64,000 nt of DNA from Amoebidium appalachense (GCA_963693365.1 CAVNZM010000011.1:124001-188000); one strand, 5' to 3'; positions 12,328-26,396 are shown, numbered from the stretch's first letter. Notes: a model not told the origin generated them from the letters alone. A program made the numbers and translations.

Positions 12328-12510
12328 TGTACACGCACCACTAATGTATGCGCGCAACACATACACGCACACATCATGGCACACACACATGCGCACAAAC
12401 ACACACACACACGCACACGCGCACGCACACACACACACAGAGAGACACAAACACACACACACACACACACACACGCACGCACGCACGCACATGCACGCGC
12501 ACACACGCAC
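12267..12510. repeat. (CG)n(CA)n and CA/CGCA-rich block
   Basis: GCGCGC followed by a long CA run and a degenerate CA/GCAC block to about 12510. Confidence 0.9.
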
Positions 12511-12651
12511 ACGTTCATTCCAATTTTTTCAGCTCCTGCAGGCTTCCACTCAAATCTTTCCGAAGGAACACTCAATAGCCCCGGCCCGGGGCTGGTTGGG
12601 TCTGTTGTCTCCCCGACCGTCAGTGCAAACCATAGGGTTTGTCTCTGTTTT

Positions 12652-12769
12652 GCAGACCAGCCATATTCCTGCCAAGGGCCATGTGGTGGTGCATGGCATC
12701 GACTGTCACGTGTGCCAGTGCCGCCTATCACGGCAGCACGGTGTCTGGCATGTGCACTTGCCCGGATAA
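12652..12769 (+). other. Possible orphan terminal exon
   Basis: A good acceptor (TTTTGCAG at 12651) opens a repeat-free frame of 38 codons ending TAA at 12769. It encodes IPAKGHVVVHGIDCHVCQCR and then HGVWHVHLPG. It looks coding by composition, but I found no convincing partner exon upstream. Confidence 0.25.
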
Positions 12770-12907
12770 GGGAATCCGTGGAAGGGAGAGGGGAGGGGGG
12801 GAGGGGGGGGGGGGGGGGGGAAGGGGGAGGGGGAGGGGGGAGAGGGGGGAAAGGGGGGAGCCACATATATGCAAACTCTCCAATAGTATCCTCTGCATGA
12901 GGATCAG

Positions 12908-12928
12908 CGCTGGGAGGGGGGGGGGGGT

Positions 12929-12963
<35 letters not shown>
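12908..12963. repeat. Poly-G tract
   Basis: A near-pure G run of more than 40 bases. Confidence 0.9.
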
Positions 12964-12964
<1 letters not shown>

Positions 12965-13234
12965 GAAGGAGAGGGGATACTAATATTCATGATACCGTGC
13001 ATTCCTTAGCTCACTCAGTGTCATTAATTAAAAAACATTCCGTAATACGAATACATATACCTGTAATATTACTGTAGGCCCCATGGCACACTAGCTCTGA
13101 GGCCGCATGCACATCAGGTAGAAGATGTGCCATCAGTGAACAGTGTGTTTTGGTTGTACCAGTTCAAGTTGAGGAGGAAGTAGTGTTACACAGATCTCAG
13201 TGTGTTCTATAGGCCCCAACCACATTGACAGTCA

Positions 13235-13680
13235 ACTTTAAAAAGCAGAATCATATCTGCAAAAGCCGAATTATTCTGCAAAAAGCAGAATTATTCTGCA
13301 AAAAGCAGAATTATTCTGCAAAAGCAGAATCACTCGGCTTTTAGCAGAATTAATCTGCTTTTAGCAGAATTATTCCGCAAAAGCAGAATCACTCTGCTTT
13401 TAGCAGAATCCGATCTCTGCTTTTAGCAGAATTATTCTGCTTTTAGCAGAATAATTCCGCCAAAAGCAAAATAATTCTGCTTTCCACAGCAGAATTATTT
13501 CTGCTTTTAGCGGAATAATTCTGCTTTCAGCAGATTGATTCTGCTTATAGCAGATTGATTCTGCTTTTGTAGAATAATTCTGCGTTTGCTGATTAACTCT
13601 GCTTTTAGCAGAATAATTCTGCTTCTTACAGATTAATTCTGCTTCTTTTAGAATAATTCTGCTCGGAGCAAGTTGACTCA
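13235..13680. repeat. ~20-bp palindromic minisatellite (GCAGAATTATTCTGC)
   Basis: More than 20 diverged units. The first half reads TTCTGCAAAAAGCAGAATTA, the second half TTCTGCTTTTAGCAGAATAA. Every unit is a small inverted repeat, and the two halves are roughly complementary in orientation, so both local cruciforms and one long hairpin are possible. Confidence 0.85.
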
Positions 13681-13735
13681 GCCGATGTAGTTGGGCCCTC
13701 TTCTTCAGAGTAACTTGCTTTCTCATTATCAGTGG

Positions 13736-13808
13736 ATTTTTTTTTTGTGTGTGTGTGTGTGTGTGTGTGTGGTGGTGGTGGTGGTGGTGGTGGTGGTGGT
13801 GGGCGGGT

Positions 13809-13858
<50 letters not shown>
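13736..13858. repeat. T(n)(GT)n(GGT)nG(n) graded tract
   Basis: Ten T, then GT repeats, then GGT repeats, then over 40 G, in order of rising G content. Confidence 0.95.
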
Positions 13859-13859
<1 letters not shown>

Positions 13860-14204
13860 ATATGGGTCTTCGTCCCTCCCTTCGTCAAGCCACATTCCAC
13901 ATAGCATTTGGGCCGTCGCTTCCCCAAGCCCATGGAACAAAAATAGGCTATGGGGCATTACGCAGGAAGTTGCCAAATGTGTATCGTGATCCTTCACCTC
14001 CCCAGGCCACTTGCCAAATATGGACTATGGAAGTGCCTCCACACATGGTGGCCAGCCAACCCCCTGAGCCCGTAACCATACACGTGCACGTAGCCAGCCA
14101 AGGAGCCATGTGTGTCTGTCACCCTTTATTCCACCACAAACACACACCCGCAGGCACCTTCATCCTCCTCACACACATGTACTTGTCCGATACATACTAG
14201 ACCC

Positions 14205-14232
14205 CTCTCTCTCTCTCTCTCCCCCCCCCCCC

Positions 14233-14263
<31 letters not shown>

Positions 14264-14266
14264 ACA
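14205..14266. repeat. (CT)nC(n)(CA)n composite tract
   Basis: CT repeats, a 29-base C run and CA repeats in immediate succession. Confidence 0.95.
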
Positions 14267-15185
14267 GGCACAGGCAACCACATGCACACACCCACATACT
14301 TGCACCCACATACTTACACCCACACACACACACGGACGTAGTTACACACACATGCTGAATACTGCACTTGCAGAGGCCGCCGAGTGCACGTGCATCATGT
14401 GCGATATCGTGAGGTGTTTCCTCGTGGACCAATAGGGAGAGAGGTGATGACATGCTACAGGGGAGGAAGGGCCAGGGGGGGGGGGGGGGGGATGGGAGAG
14501 GGAAGGACGGGGGGGAGGGGGGGGGAAGGGGAGGGGCTTATGGCCAGTGGGAGGGGAAGGGGGGAGAGGGGGGGGGGGGGGGGAAGGGGTATAATTAGAG
14601 GACGCTGTATGCGGAATGCATAGATGTGTCCGCGGCAGGCCCGGGACCAGATTCGACGGAATCAACGCTGCAAGGCACAGACTGATGATGGCGTATGTCG
14701 CCAGCATTTTACTCATTATTTCAGCCGCTACGGCTGTCCAAACCCCATACATGCTTAATCAAAAATACGTAGAAAACAAAGGCTCTTATTTTGGTACCAC
14801 GTTTTGCTACATAATAAATTTTTACACAAACTTTTGCAAAGTAAAACGTTAATGCACACCCCCTTTATAGAAGCCGAAATTCGAAATGTTGCACTGTCAA
14901 TCTAAATTGACCAATCAAATGTGCCAGCTCAAATTCGTAGGCTCCCCCTCACGGTTTCTCATCGCATGGCAATTTGAACTTCTAACGCCCCCGGCGCCAG
15001 CGGCGTTTTGGCTACAAAACCAAGTCTTACTTAGTTGAAGTTTATGTTTTTTTGTCGCGCTAAGCCACCTTTTAACCTGCCCTATGTATCTGATTCACGG
15101 CATCTCCACTGATAACCATATCGGGCCAGTACGGTGTGCGGCAGCACCACCTTCACGCCAGCAGTGTCGGTCTGAGATTTGATCC

Positions 15186-15575
15186 AGCCCATGCACAGTT
15201 TCATTTGAGCGAACTGCCAGTTTGCAGGCAGTAATTGACCGAGCCCATGCACAGTTTCATTTGAGCGAACTGCCAGCGTGCAGGCAGTGATTGGCCAAGC
15301 CCATGCACAGTTTCATTTGAGCGCACTGCCAGCGTGCAGGCAGTAATTGACCAAGCCCATGCACAGTTTCATTTGAGCGAACTGCCAGCGTGCAGGCAGT
15401 GATTGGCCAAGCCCATGCACAGTTTCAATTGAGCGCAGCGTGCAGGCAGTGATTGGCCAAGCCCATGCACAGTTTTATTTGAGGGAACTGCCAGCGTGCA
15501 GGCAGTGATTGGCCATGGCCAAGCCCATGCACAGTTTCATTTGAGCGCAGTGTGCAGGCAGTGATGGGCCAGCCT
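15186..15575. repeat. 56-bp satellite, seven copies
   Basis: AGCCCATGCACAGTTT recurs at 15186, 15242, 15298, 15354 and 15410 (exactly 56 bp apart), then 15460 and 15522. Each unit holds GAACTGCCAGCGTGCAGGCA and an inverted CCAAT box (TGATTGGCC). Confidence 0.95.
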
Positions 15576-16159
15576 ATGCGGCAGCGCGGCATTGGGGGGG
15601 GGGGGGGGGGGGGGGGAGTGGGGGGAAACGGCAGGGAGGTGTTACAGGAGGGTTTGGGGGGGGGGGGCTGTGGGCAGTTTCGTGCACATAGTGGCAGGTA
15701 CTACGGCTAATCGCATCTCTCTGAAGATCAATGGCCACAGATACGAGTGGCACGGCCACAGGGGTGGTGATGAGCAGACATGGGCTGGAGGGTAGCTGGT
15801 TATTGGCTGTTCACAAGATAGGGCCATGCCTGATTCGCTGCAGATCACGTGGCCAGAAACCCATCATTATGCAGTGTATGTACAGGTACAGTGCGCTACG
15901 GCCCATGATGGCCATGGGTGCTTGCATGCAAGTTTGCGTCAAATCTCGGTGGCTCAAGGTGACTGCCTCCAATTGCTGGGCCTAGCACGGCCCTCTGCCT
16001 CTGAATATCAACAGGCACGGTGGGGCATCAAACACTGGCATTTATTAGTCTGCTGTGCCCAGCTACATTCGCAAATTGTTTCGGCGTGTGGCCTGCACAC
16101 ACCCACCCCACCCCCCCGCAGGAAGCCCGCTCCCCGTCCACCCATGTTTCGGCTGCAAC

Positions 16160-16267
16160 TCACTTTGCTGCCGGCTTGCCCCGTCCTCTGCCCTTTGCTG
16201 CCGCTGTAAGCCATGCAGTGTCAGCAAAACGGCCCCAGCCACAACCATCACCTAGCCATGCCCAAAC

Positions 16268-16309
<42 letters not shown>

Positions 16310-17252
16310 CGCCACCCACCCACCACCACCACCACAGACACACACACACATCAAATCTCCAGCCTAAATAGTTCGCATCGCACTCTTCCTCAAAACACCC
16401 CCCCCCCCCACAACCACCATCCACACACACACAATCTCCAGCCCAGGAAGGAGGCATCGCAACCTTCCAACCCCCCCCCCCCCCCCCCCCCCCCACCACC
16501 ACCACCACCCACCCACCCACGCACCTTGTGCTCTGAGAATGGCAGTCTTGCCCCTGCCCACGGCCTGGTTGCCCTTGATGCGCTTGAAGAACGGCGCGTT
16601 CTTGAGCATATCGGGCAGGATCAGGTAGCGGATCTTGCTGCCCCGCAGGTACACGTGCTCCATCCTGCCCACCTTGCCGTCCCGCCCCGTCACCGTCACA
16701 TCGCTCATCTGCACAAAAACACTCAGCTTAAATGGCATGCACCGTACCCGCCACACACTGCCTGCCTGCCCTTGCTTTTGCGTTCCGAGACACCCCATAG
16801 CACACACTCCCTCATTCCCCAACCCAAAAAGAAACAAACACAAACCATACCAATTGATTACACACCACCATGACTTCAGTACCCAGCCATTTCTCCCACT
16901 CCTGCCCCTGGCACCCGCAACAGCTAGTACGACACGGGCACAGTAAGTTGCAAATGATCCCCCAAGCCCCCCTGGTGTGCCCGTGCAAACTATGCCCATA
17001 AACATCAAGAACAAGCAGCCACCATAACACTTCCCTCCCCTTTCAGAACAGGCATACTTTGCCAATATCGGCACAAACAGGACATTTATAAAGATTTGTG
17101 TGCCATACCACACGGCCACCTGCAAAACATGCCCCCGCCAGCCACCATACTAACACCGCAACACAAAAGCAGCAGCTAGGGGCATCACTTGCAGGCAACC
17201 ACCAACCACTACAGGAGCGGTGAAAGATGCTTCAACAACGGTTGACCCCCCC

Positions 17253-17283
<31 letters not shown>

Positions 17284-18016
17284 AGACACACACACAACCC
17301 CCACCCCCCACCACCACCACCAAAAAAAAAAAAAAAAAAAAGACGCCCCCAAAGCTCCCGTAGCACCGCCAGAAACAGCAACACGGGCTAGGACACCATC
17401 GCCAGGGTCCAGCAAACCCCCCCCCCCCCCCCCTTTCTAGCCCAGCTGCCTAATTAATTCAACATTTCAAGCACCAACGATGCAGCAGCAGCATAGGCAT
17501 AAATCTTACAGAGAGATGTTCTTTAGCATACAAAAGAAAGATGCGGGGACTCCATGAGTGTTTATGATAGATAGAAAAGTGGAGCACTCAGACCAGGATG
17601 CAAGCCAGACCCTGGGTCAGCCTACGGGGTGCCCTCTCCCAGCAACAAACCCCACACACCTCCACCGTGAACAAGCAGCCAGTCCAGGCTAGAAACACAA
17701 AAGCTGGCCCACCAGAAAAACAAACTGCCCAGATCCAACACACAGAACACCACCTTCCAACAGCTGCTTGCCCCCCTTCTTTCTCCAATCAAAAAAAACT
17801 CGGCCACCACTTATCATGTCTACAGTGTCAGAGCAAGGGGACAGAACACATGGTGCCACTGGGGGCAAACCTGGGCACTCAATACCATTCAATCCCCTTC
17901 TCACAAGAGCACACAAGAGCGCCAAAGGACCACATGCAACTGTCCCCCCCTCCCCGTCCCCCCTCCCCCCCCCCCCCCCCCCCAAAAAAAAAATAACATT
18001 AAATAATAAAATATGT

Positions 18017-18059
<43 letters not shown>

Positions 18060-18077
18060 ACACACAGACACACATAG

Positions 18078-18130
<53 letters not shown>

Positions 18131-18255
18131 AAGCAATTGAAGTTGTCCTCTGCCTCGTCCAGCTTCCCTCGGTATAGCTCCCCCGTCTTCAACTCGACTG
18201 TGAGTACGTGGCCCTGTGCTTCATGCAGCAATTTAACGGGTACACCGATAGACAT
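16160..18255 (-). CDS. SNRPD3: Small nuclear ribonucleoprotein Sm-D3
   Basis: Core spliceosomal Sm protein that joins the heptameric ring on U1, U2, U4 and U5 snRNA. Three exons on the minus strand: 18130–18255 (ATG at 18255), 16525–16708 and 16160–16203 (TGA), joined in phases 0 and 1 to 117 aa. Residues 1–42 ([20 protein letters not shown], then [17 protein letters not shown]) are the Sm1 motif. Exon 2 supplies Sm2 with [20 protein letters not shown], the family signature. The tail [12 protein letters not shown] is a short GRG stretch compared with the longer RG tail of animal Sm-D3, still a possible symmetric dimethylarginine site. The first donor is the start of a TG repeat. Identity is secure. 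Confidence 0.97.
16270..16510. repeat. C-tract and CA/CCA-rich DNA in Sm-D3 intron 2
   Basis: C runs at about 16270–16308, 16400–16409 and 16470–16493 separated by CCACCA and CA repeats. Confidence 0.9.
17246..17340. repeat. C(n)A(n) tract in Sm-D3 intron 1
   Basis: 28 C followed directly by 11 A, then CA/CCA repeats and a second A run. A further C(n)A(n) tract lies at about 17965–17993. Confidence 0.9.
18018..18129. repeat. (CA)n block that provides the Sm-D3 exon 1 donor
   Basis: On the gene's strand this is (TG)n starting directly at the donor, so the 5' splice site reads TTG|GTGTGTGTG. Confidence 0.9.
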
Positions 18256-18288
18256 TCTACCTGTATCTGGGCTCTACGCCACTACTTC

Positions 18289-18294
18289 TATATA
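18289..18294 (-). promoter_or_regulatory. TATA-like box upstream of Sm-D3
   Basis: GCATATATAG on the minus strand, 34–39 bases before the ATG. Close to the start codon, so the leader would be very short. Confidence 0.3.
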
Positions 18295-18563
18295 TGCTAT
18301 GTGAGGGTTGCTGGTGCACGCAGAGACACTGCTACGACCTGTATAAACGCTATAGGGATGGATGGGTGCTGGGTGGCTGGATGGACCCTGGATGCCTGCC
18401 GGATGCAATATAGCGCTTGCTCCTTTGTTTTTTTTTTCCACAAGTTTTTCCGTTCTTCGTTTCGGTGTTTGCCAGCGGACTGCAGACTTTCCGAGACATC
18501 TGGCGCCAAAATCCCTGCCATATATGGTCAGTACATACCACTGCTTATTGGCCGCCTTCCTTA

Positions 18564-18600
18564 GTGTTTGCGCAAACACTAAGGGTGTTTGCGCAAACAC
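18564..18600. promoter_or_regulatory. Two identical 16-bp palindromes
   Basis: GTGTTTGCGCAAACAC occurs at 18564–18579 and 18585–18600, 21 bp apart (about two helical turns), roughly 310 bp upstream of the Sm-D3 start codon. This looks like a paired site for a dimeric DNA-binding protein. Confidence 0.5.
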
Positions 18601-20327
<1,727 letters not shown>

Positions 20328-21401
20328 CTATGCTTGGCTGACGACCTTGCCCCGGTTGGAGTACAGCTTGTATCCGATGGCCCCACCCACCACACCAGCT
20401 ACGCAGGCCACTGCTGCGCCCACCCCAATGCTCAGCCTCTCGACTTGGCTCAGCCCTGTGGTGTCCTCCGCCAGCTGTGCTGATCGGCGCTTGTGGCCGG
20501 CAGGGACCTCCTCGACCAGCGCCCGGAATGCGCTCTTGTCCATGGTTGCAGTCATCTCGGGCTCGGCACCGGTGCCCGCTGGCGTGGCCGTCTTTGTGGG
20601 CTTGGAGGGCTTGGCCGCATCGGAACCGTCCTCGGGATCCTCAGGGGTATCGGGCTTCGTCTCGTCGGTGCTGTCACCCTCATCCATGCTGGTCTCCGTG
20701 GGCTTGGCAGGCTCCTCCGATGGCTTGGCCGGCTCCTTCGAGGCATCATCAGCCTCAGTTGCTGTGGGCTCGGCAGTCTCCTTATCCTTGGACGGTGTCT
20801 CCGCGGCGGCAGACTCGTCGGGCTTGGCGGGCTCCTCCCCAGCAGCAGTGGCTGCGGGAGTCTTGTCTGCAGCAGCCGTCTCTGCAGGCTTGTCGGCGGG
20901 CTTCTCTGCAGCAGCCGTCTCTGCAGGCTTGTCGCCAGCAGCAGTCTCGGCAGGCTTCTCTGCAGCAGCGGTCTCGGCAGGCTTCTCTGCAGCAGCGGTC
21001 TCGGCGGGCTTCTCTGCAGCAGCGGTCTCGGCGGGCTTGGCGACCTCTGCTGCGGGCTTGCTTGCCTCGGCAGCAGCAGTGGCACCGGCCTCGGGGGCGG
21101 CAGAGGTGGCTGCGGGGACAGCAGCGGCGGTGGTGGGGGTGGCTGCGGCTTCCTCGACCTTGGTCTTAATATCGGCGGCAGCCTCGGCAGCGGCCGTCTT
21201 CACGGCATCAGCTGCGCTGGTGGCAGCCCCCTCGGCCTTGGTCTTGGCCTCATCGATGGCCGTGGCAATGGCCGAGCCTGCAGCTGCAACCTCGGTCTTG
21301 ACGGCCGCTACAGCGGTCTTGGCCGCATCCACTACGGGATTCTGGGCAAGCACGGCAGAGGCCGCGGCGAGCACGGCAACGGTGGTGGCGAGGGCATGCA
21401 T
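20328..21401 (-). CDS. Ala/Pro/Glu/Thr-rich membrane protein A
   Basis: Single exon, 357 aa, ATG at 21401, TAG at 20328. Residues 1–20 (MHALATTVAVLAAASAVLAQ) are a clear signal peptide. The body is low complexity with a 9-residue repeat around AEKPAETAA (about residues 115–175), then acidic PAKP/EEP stretches. Near the C-terminus come MDKSAFRALVEE, a basic site GHKRRSAQ, then one membrane segment (LSIGVGAAVACVAGVVGGAI) and a short basic tail. This suggests a type I surface or wall protein with a mucin-like ectodomain rich in Thr. The C-terminal 75 residues match protein B at 46439–47821, so the two are paralogues. No family name is known to me. Confidence 0.85.
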   Translation of the reverse strand: MHALATTVAVLAAASAVLAQNPVVDAAKTAVAAVKTEVAAAGSAIATAIDEAKTKAEGAATSAADAVKTAAAEAAADIKTKVEEAAATPTTAAAVPAATSAAPEAGATAAAEASKPAAEVAKPAETAAAEKPAETAAAEKPAETAAAEKPAETAAGDKPAETAAAEKPADKPAETAAADKTPAATAAGEEPAKPDESAAAETPSKDKETAEPTATEADDASKEPAKPSEEPAKPTETSMDEGDSTDETKPDTPEDPEDGSDAAKPSKPTKTATPAGTGAEPEMTATMDKSAFRALVEEVPAGHKRRSAQLAEDTTGLSQVERLSIGVGAAVACVAGVVGGAIGYKLYSNRGKVVSQA

Positions 21402-22144
21402 GTTTGAGACAAAGTGTATCACTGTGTAGGGGATTGGAAGAGCAACTTTCAACGGCTAACCGCTACACACAACAAATGTGACGGGTCTGAGGGGCGCAGA
21501 GCCGTTTTATCACATGTGCAAGTACAGTGCAACCTAAATTTTTTATGGCGCGGGGTGATCGCATTGGCTGCTTTTACTTTGCCCGCATTCCAAAGTCGAG
21601 ATGTAAGGGTCGTCGTTCTGCCAATCAGCAAAGAGTCTGGGAGCAGTGCAAATATCACCTATTTTCAGCTGCCATCTGAAACACATATATTACGTCGGGT
21701 ATCAACACAATTTCTTGTTCAAAACTATATATTTAAGATTTGAGAGAGAAAAGTTTCTCCATATTACCATCATCAGGCTATTTCCGTTCGAGGGCTGCAA
21801 ATAAGAGCCCAGGGCTTCTTCTTACATTGCTTTGAGGACACCCCACCAATCAGTGTGACCGTACGTTTTACTGAAAGATCCTGTGCATTCCTTCGGCTGC
21901 CACAGCCTGCCCCGGAGGTCTTAGCAAAAAAACTTTGAGAAAACGTAAAAAAACGAAAGAAAAAACAGCGGACAAGGAAGTAGAATTTGCTCCCCCATCT
22001 ATGACTTATATACTGTACGTTTTTTGGTGGATGTACCGTAAGCGGCTGCAATGATCATTGAATAACCAAATTGGATGACTTGGCAACAAAATAGCACATT
22101 CAGATTGGAAAAGCCATTAATGCCGCGTGACCCCCGGCCCCCGG

Positions 22145-22147
22145 CCC

Positions 22148-22205
<58 letters not shown>

Positions 22206-22206
22206 A
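22145..22206. repeat. C(n)A(n) tract
   Basis: 24 C followed directly by about 38 A with one G. Confidence 0.9.
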
Positions 22207-23314
22207 GCTTGGTTGTTTTTGTATTGTTTCTTTACTAATTCATGATATGTAATTTTTTCCTGCATTAAGTAGTATACTCAAGTCATTATTGGTAAATATC
22301 ACCTGGCTGTCGCGGACGCATAAGACCGGCCCGCTGCAGTTCAAGGCCAGACGTGTCACGTGCACCTCACAGGCAGTTTTGAGCCGAAATTTTTCTACAG
22401 AAATGTTACCAAAATTTGGAATACTGTTGAACGGTTACCTATTCAGCGAAGCGAACTCTTATTATTAATCACGCTCAACATGCGCCAGCCCATATCACGC
22501 TCAACATGCGCCAGCCCAGCAAGACCACATTGGGCTGCAGGCTGCGGGCCTAATATTTAGTGACAGTCAGGCCATCCAATTGGCTGGAATTAGTGAGGCA
22601 TGCGTGGTTCGGAATCACCATGTGTCAATCCTTCGGACACAGGTCGAGGAGGGTAAAAAGTAAATAAACACGCCTAAACCAATGATCCCAGAATATCGCT
22701 ATATCAATAGTAACTAATAATCGACGCGATGCTAGAATAATAATAAAAAAACATGTTAATTTTCTTCGGTTTTTTTCAATTAAAAAATCAATACTTGATT
22801 GAAATCTTTTCTCCGGGACCGTCGTTCCTTTTGAACGGATGATCAGCGAGTCGATGAGGTTAGTTCACTTGATGAGGCTGGCAAAAGTGATTGCACGTCC
22901 GGTCTAGCCACGAGTGGGTGACGTGAAACAAAGCCCGGCCGTGACTGCTAAGCCCTTGCCAGGTTGCAGTTGCCAGGTTGCAGGGGAGCTGAGCGTGCTT
23001 GCAAATATTGCATATACGAGTGGTTCTGTGACTTTTTCTCCGAGTGAGCTTGAAACGTGGCGTGGTGATGTCATCGTGAAACAGGTATATTCTTGCCAAT
23101 CCCAGTGGAACTGTGCAAAGTCCGGAATGAAGGCTTGACGCCTGCAGCCACAGCAATTGCCGCCACCCATGCACCAAGCCAGTCAGCCAGCCACGCACCC
23201 ATCTCCCCCCACGTACACATCCAGGCACACACACACGCACGCACACGCACACACGATTACGCAGGCCCAAGGGCTGTGACACGTGCACACCACACGTGCA
23301 CGAGCACGCATTCA

Positions 23315-23450
<136 letters not shown>

Positions 23451-24958
23451 AATCGGCACACCATCATGCAGCACGTGCACACACAATCACAAAAGAACGG
23501 TCACGGGGGTACACTGGCATCCATTCACCCAGAACCATACCCATTGCAACGCAATGTGTACGCTGTGGCAAGGGGCACACACCAGGACTTATGCGGGCAC
23601 GAACACACACAGGCACACACCGCCATTGTTATGGCCGCAGGCACCACAGGCACAGGACGCCAGGGTTGCTTGCTGCAACAGCTTGGCGCACTCACACCGC
23701 CAGACGTACTGACCCCGCCGTTGCAACCACACACACATATCCAAACGCACACCGGGACAGTTTCTCACACACGAATGTACATTAATACCCAAGGCACAAA
23801 TACAACTGCGCTCCTGAGGACACACACCCACGTCTTAACGTGCTCCTCCCCACCCTCCCCCAACCCCCCAAAACACGCACACACAGGAATATTAGTTTTG
23901 TAGTACATACACCTGCTGTGATAAACGTTGAACAGAACATGACGGGTTCACGGCATACACACTTCTATGTGCACATACCAGCTGGCAGCACTCAACCCGC
24001 CTAGTGTGATCAACTAAAAAAGACAGGCGCTCAGATCCAAAGTGCACCATAAATTCACTTCTACACGTTTTCGAACCCCACATCAGAAAGCACTTCCCAG
24101 ATCCCATGGCATTAACCAAGAAGGTGGCACCTCCATACCTCTCCAGGTCATCACGCTCCGTTCCAGAAGAGGGCCCTTATGCTACGGTCTGCACAGGCTA
24201 GGCCCAACGCGTATAGCTGAACCAGGGTCTTGCTGTCGTTGCGGCTCAGTGAGTGTGTGCGCCGTTTGTGGGACAACGACACGAGCAATACTAGCCCCCA
24301 AGGCGGCTGGCTGACACTTACAGCACCCGCGACCCACCCGTGATGGCACACGTATGAGATACGCCAGAGGTTGGCGGACACCCGTGAGGACCATGGTCTT
24401 CTTTAGCAGGCCGGGTGCAGGTGCATTACACACCTGGGTTCGAAACTTCTGGCACGGAGCGGCATGGCCTGTTTATTTGTAAATACATATGGTGCTGCCA
24501 TAGGATCGCAAGCACAGTAATTTAATGTCGCAGCTGCCATGACTTTCTACTTAGACCGAATCCAAAGCGGCCGGTCACGGTGACTTGTTTGGCCACCGTC
24601 TGTAGTTCTCTCTGTAGTGTGATCCGGGCTGAAGATGGCGCGCTGATTACGTCACTGCTCGATCAACCACTCAGCAGGGCCCGGTTTTTGCGCAAATATC
24701 ATGCACGTACGAAAATGTCGTTTGAACAACACCGCTGCAGCGCAGCGCTACAGCCGGAAAAGAGAGCAAGGCCTCCTCAGTCGGACAGCGCAGTCATCAT
24801 AACGAGTAGGCTAACCGTTCAAGCGAAAACACAGTATCATCGAGCGAAAAGAGAGTAACACACTGAGCGTGAAGAGAGTAACATCATAACTTCTGGGAGA
24901 TCAAGCAATTGCAAACGGACAGAGAGTAGGCAGAGGGCGAACACACATCAGAGCAGCC

Positions 24959-25452
24959 ATGGATCCGCCCCAGGAGGTTGTGCAGCGGCCTAGCTTTGCC
25001 CTGCGTGCAACGCTGTGGGTGTGTGTCCCCCCCCCCCTGTGTTGGTCGCCTGGGCACTGCCCCAGTGGTGCTCGTGGTAGCGCAACAGGCAGATGTTGCA
25101 CGTGTCCAAGTTGGCTTTGCCGCCGCCCTAGGACACAAACATGGGTATATGGGCGTCTTTCTCGTCCTCCTCCGTGCGCTTTCCAACGCACCCTTGGAGA
25201 CGTGACCTGGTGCGTTGTGTCCTGGGTGTAGGTTAGCGATCCAGAAAAAGGCTGTGCTGGCACTGTGAGGGTAATTAGGGCCTGAAGCATAAAACGATAC
25301 TGTCTCTACTCTCACACACACGAGACACTACACACAGGCTCTACGTACTTCCGATCTGTGCAACCGCACGGGGGCAATTAACCACACAACAAAAAAAGAT
25401 TGAACATTCAGATACATACAAAAGCATCCAAGCACACACACGTACACACACA

Positions 25453-25544
<92 letters not shown>

Positions 25545-25709
25545 AACACACACACACACACACATTGACACTTCTTACTCACTCACATACACACACACAC
25601 ACGCACATACACCACACAGACACACAGCTTTGCGTGCACACGCGTGCAAAAAACCCATCTTCACACACACAAACACAAACACACACACACACACACACAC
25701 ACAGTTTCG

Positions 25710-25800
<91 letters not shown>

Positions 25801-26360
25801 TCGTCTACACACACACACACACACACTCACACACAAGTGCGTAGACACCCACTAAAACAAACATACAGAAACAGACACACATACTTGTGCACACACACAC
25901 GTGTACACCAATTCTCCGTCTGATCCTGGGTTCGAACTCAGCTGAAGCCTTTTCCAACTATGAACCAATCCCTTTAGACTACCCAAGAACTCAAAACAAG
26001 TTCTCAATATCTCTCTTAATCAATTTTCTGAACCATGTTAACTATGATTTTGCATTTTCCATGCATAGGGTTTTGATGTTTTATTTAGATATCCGAGCCC
26101 CGTAGAGAAATAGAAGAGAAGAACCTTGAGAAAGATATCCTGTAACCTCCCAGCGGGCCTTGAATGTCTACTTCGTACTCTGTGACACACTCTAGAGCCC
26201 CCCTCCCCCCCTCCCCCTCCACACACACACGCACACACACAAACACATTCTATATATCCGCTTTTGCGTTTGTTTAAGAACATACGCCTTATACACACAT
26301 TCAAGCAAGCGAACAAACATGGCCCGCTCACACACTCACACACCACACACGTCCTCCTTG

Positions 26361-26396
<36 letters not shown>

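Larger units (their letters stand above)
9021..16159. other. 7.1-kb gene-poor region
   Basis: It starts with a TATATAAAG-like motif on the minus strand near 9578–9586 and an AT-rich block at 9720–9950. It then holds G-tract hairpin elements (10.3–10.5 and 11.8–12.1 kb), C tracts, (CA)n, a 20-bp palindromic minisatellite, composite T/GT/GGT/G tracts and a 56-bp satellite. Apart from one possible orphan exon I see no gene. Confidence 0.6.

Noticed and set aside
14616-14852. 78-codon plus-strand frame with a hydrophobic start (MMAYVASILLIISAATA)
   Set aside because: It could be a tiny secreted protein, but the second half is AT-rich and noncoding-like and there is no promoter or homologue evidence.
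15110-15180. Minus-strand frame with coding-like composition (TDTAGVKVVLPHTVLARYGY)
   Set aside because: Too short (about 33 codons), bounded by the 56-bp satellite, and no splice partner was found.
24042-24381. Short open frames on both strands at 24.0–24.4 kb
   Set aside because: The sequence is repeat-free and could hold an exon, but no frame gave convincing splice sites or a recognisable motif.
25922-25950. TGGGTTCGAACTCAG, reminiscent of a tRNA T-arm
   Set aside because: The loop is one base short when the stem is paired, and no A-box, anticodon arm or acceptor stem can be drawn in the flanks. The GGTTCGAAAC at 24428 fails in the same way.
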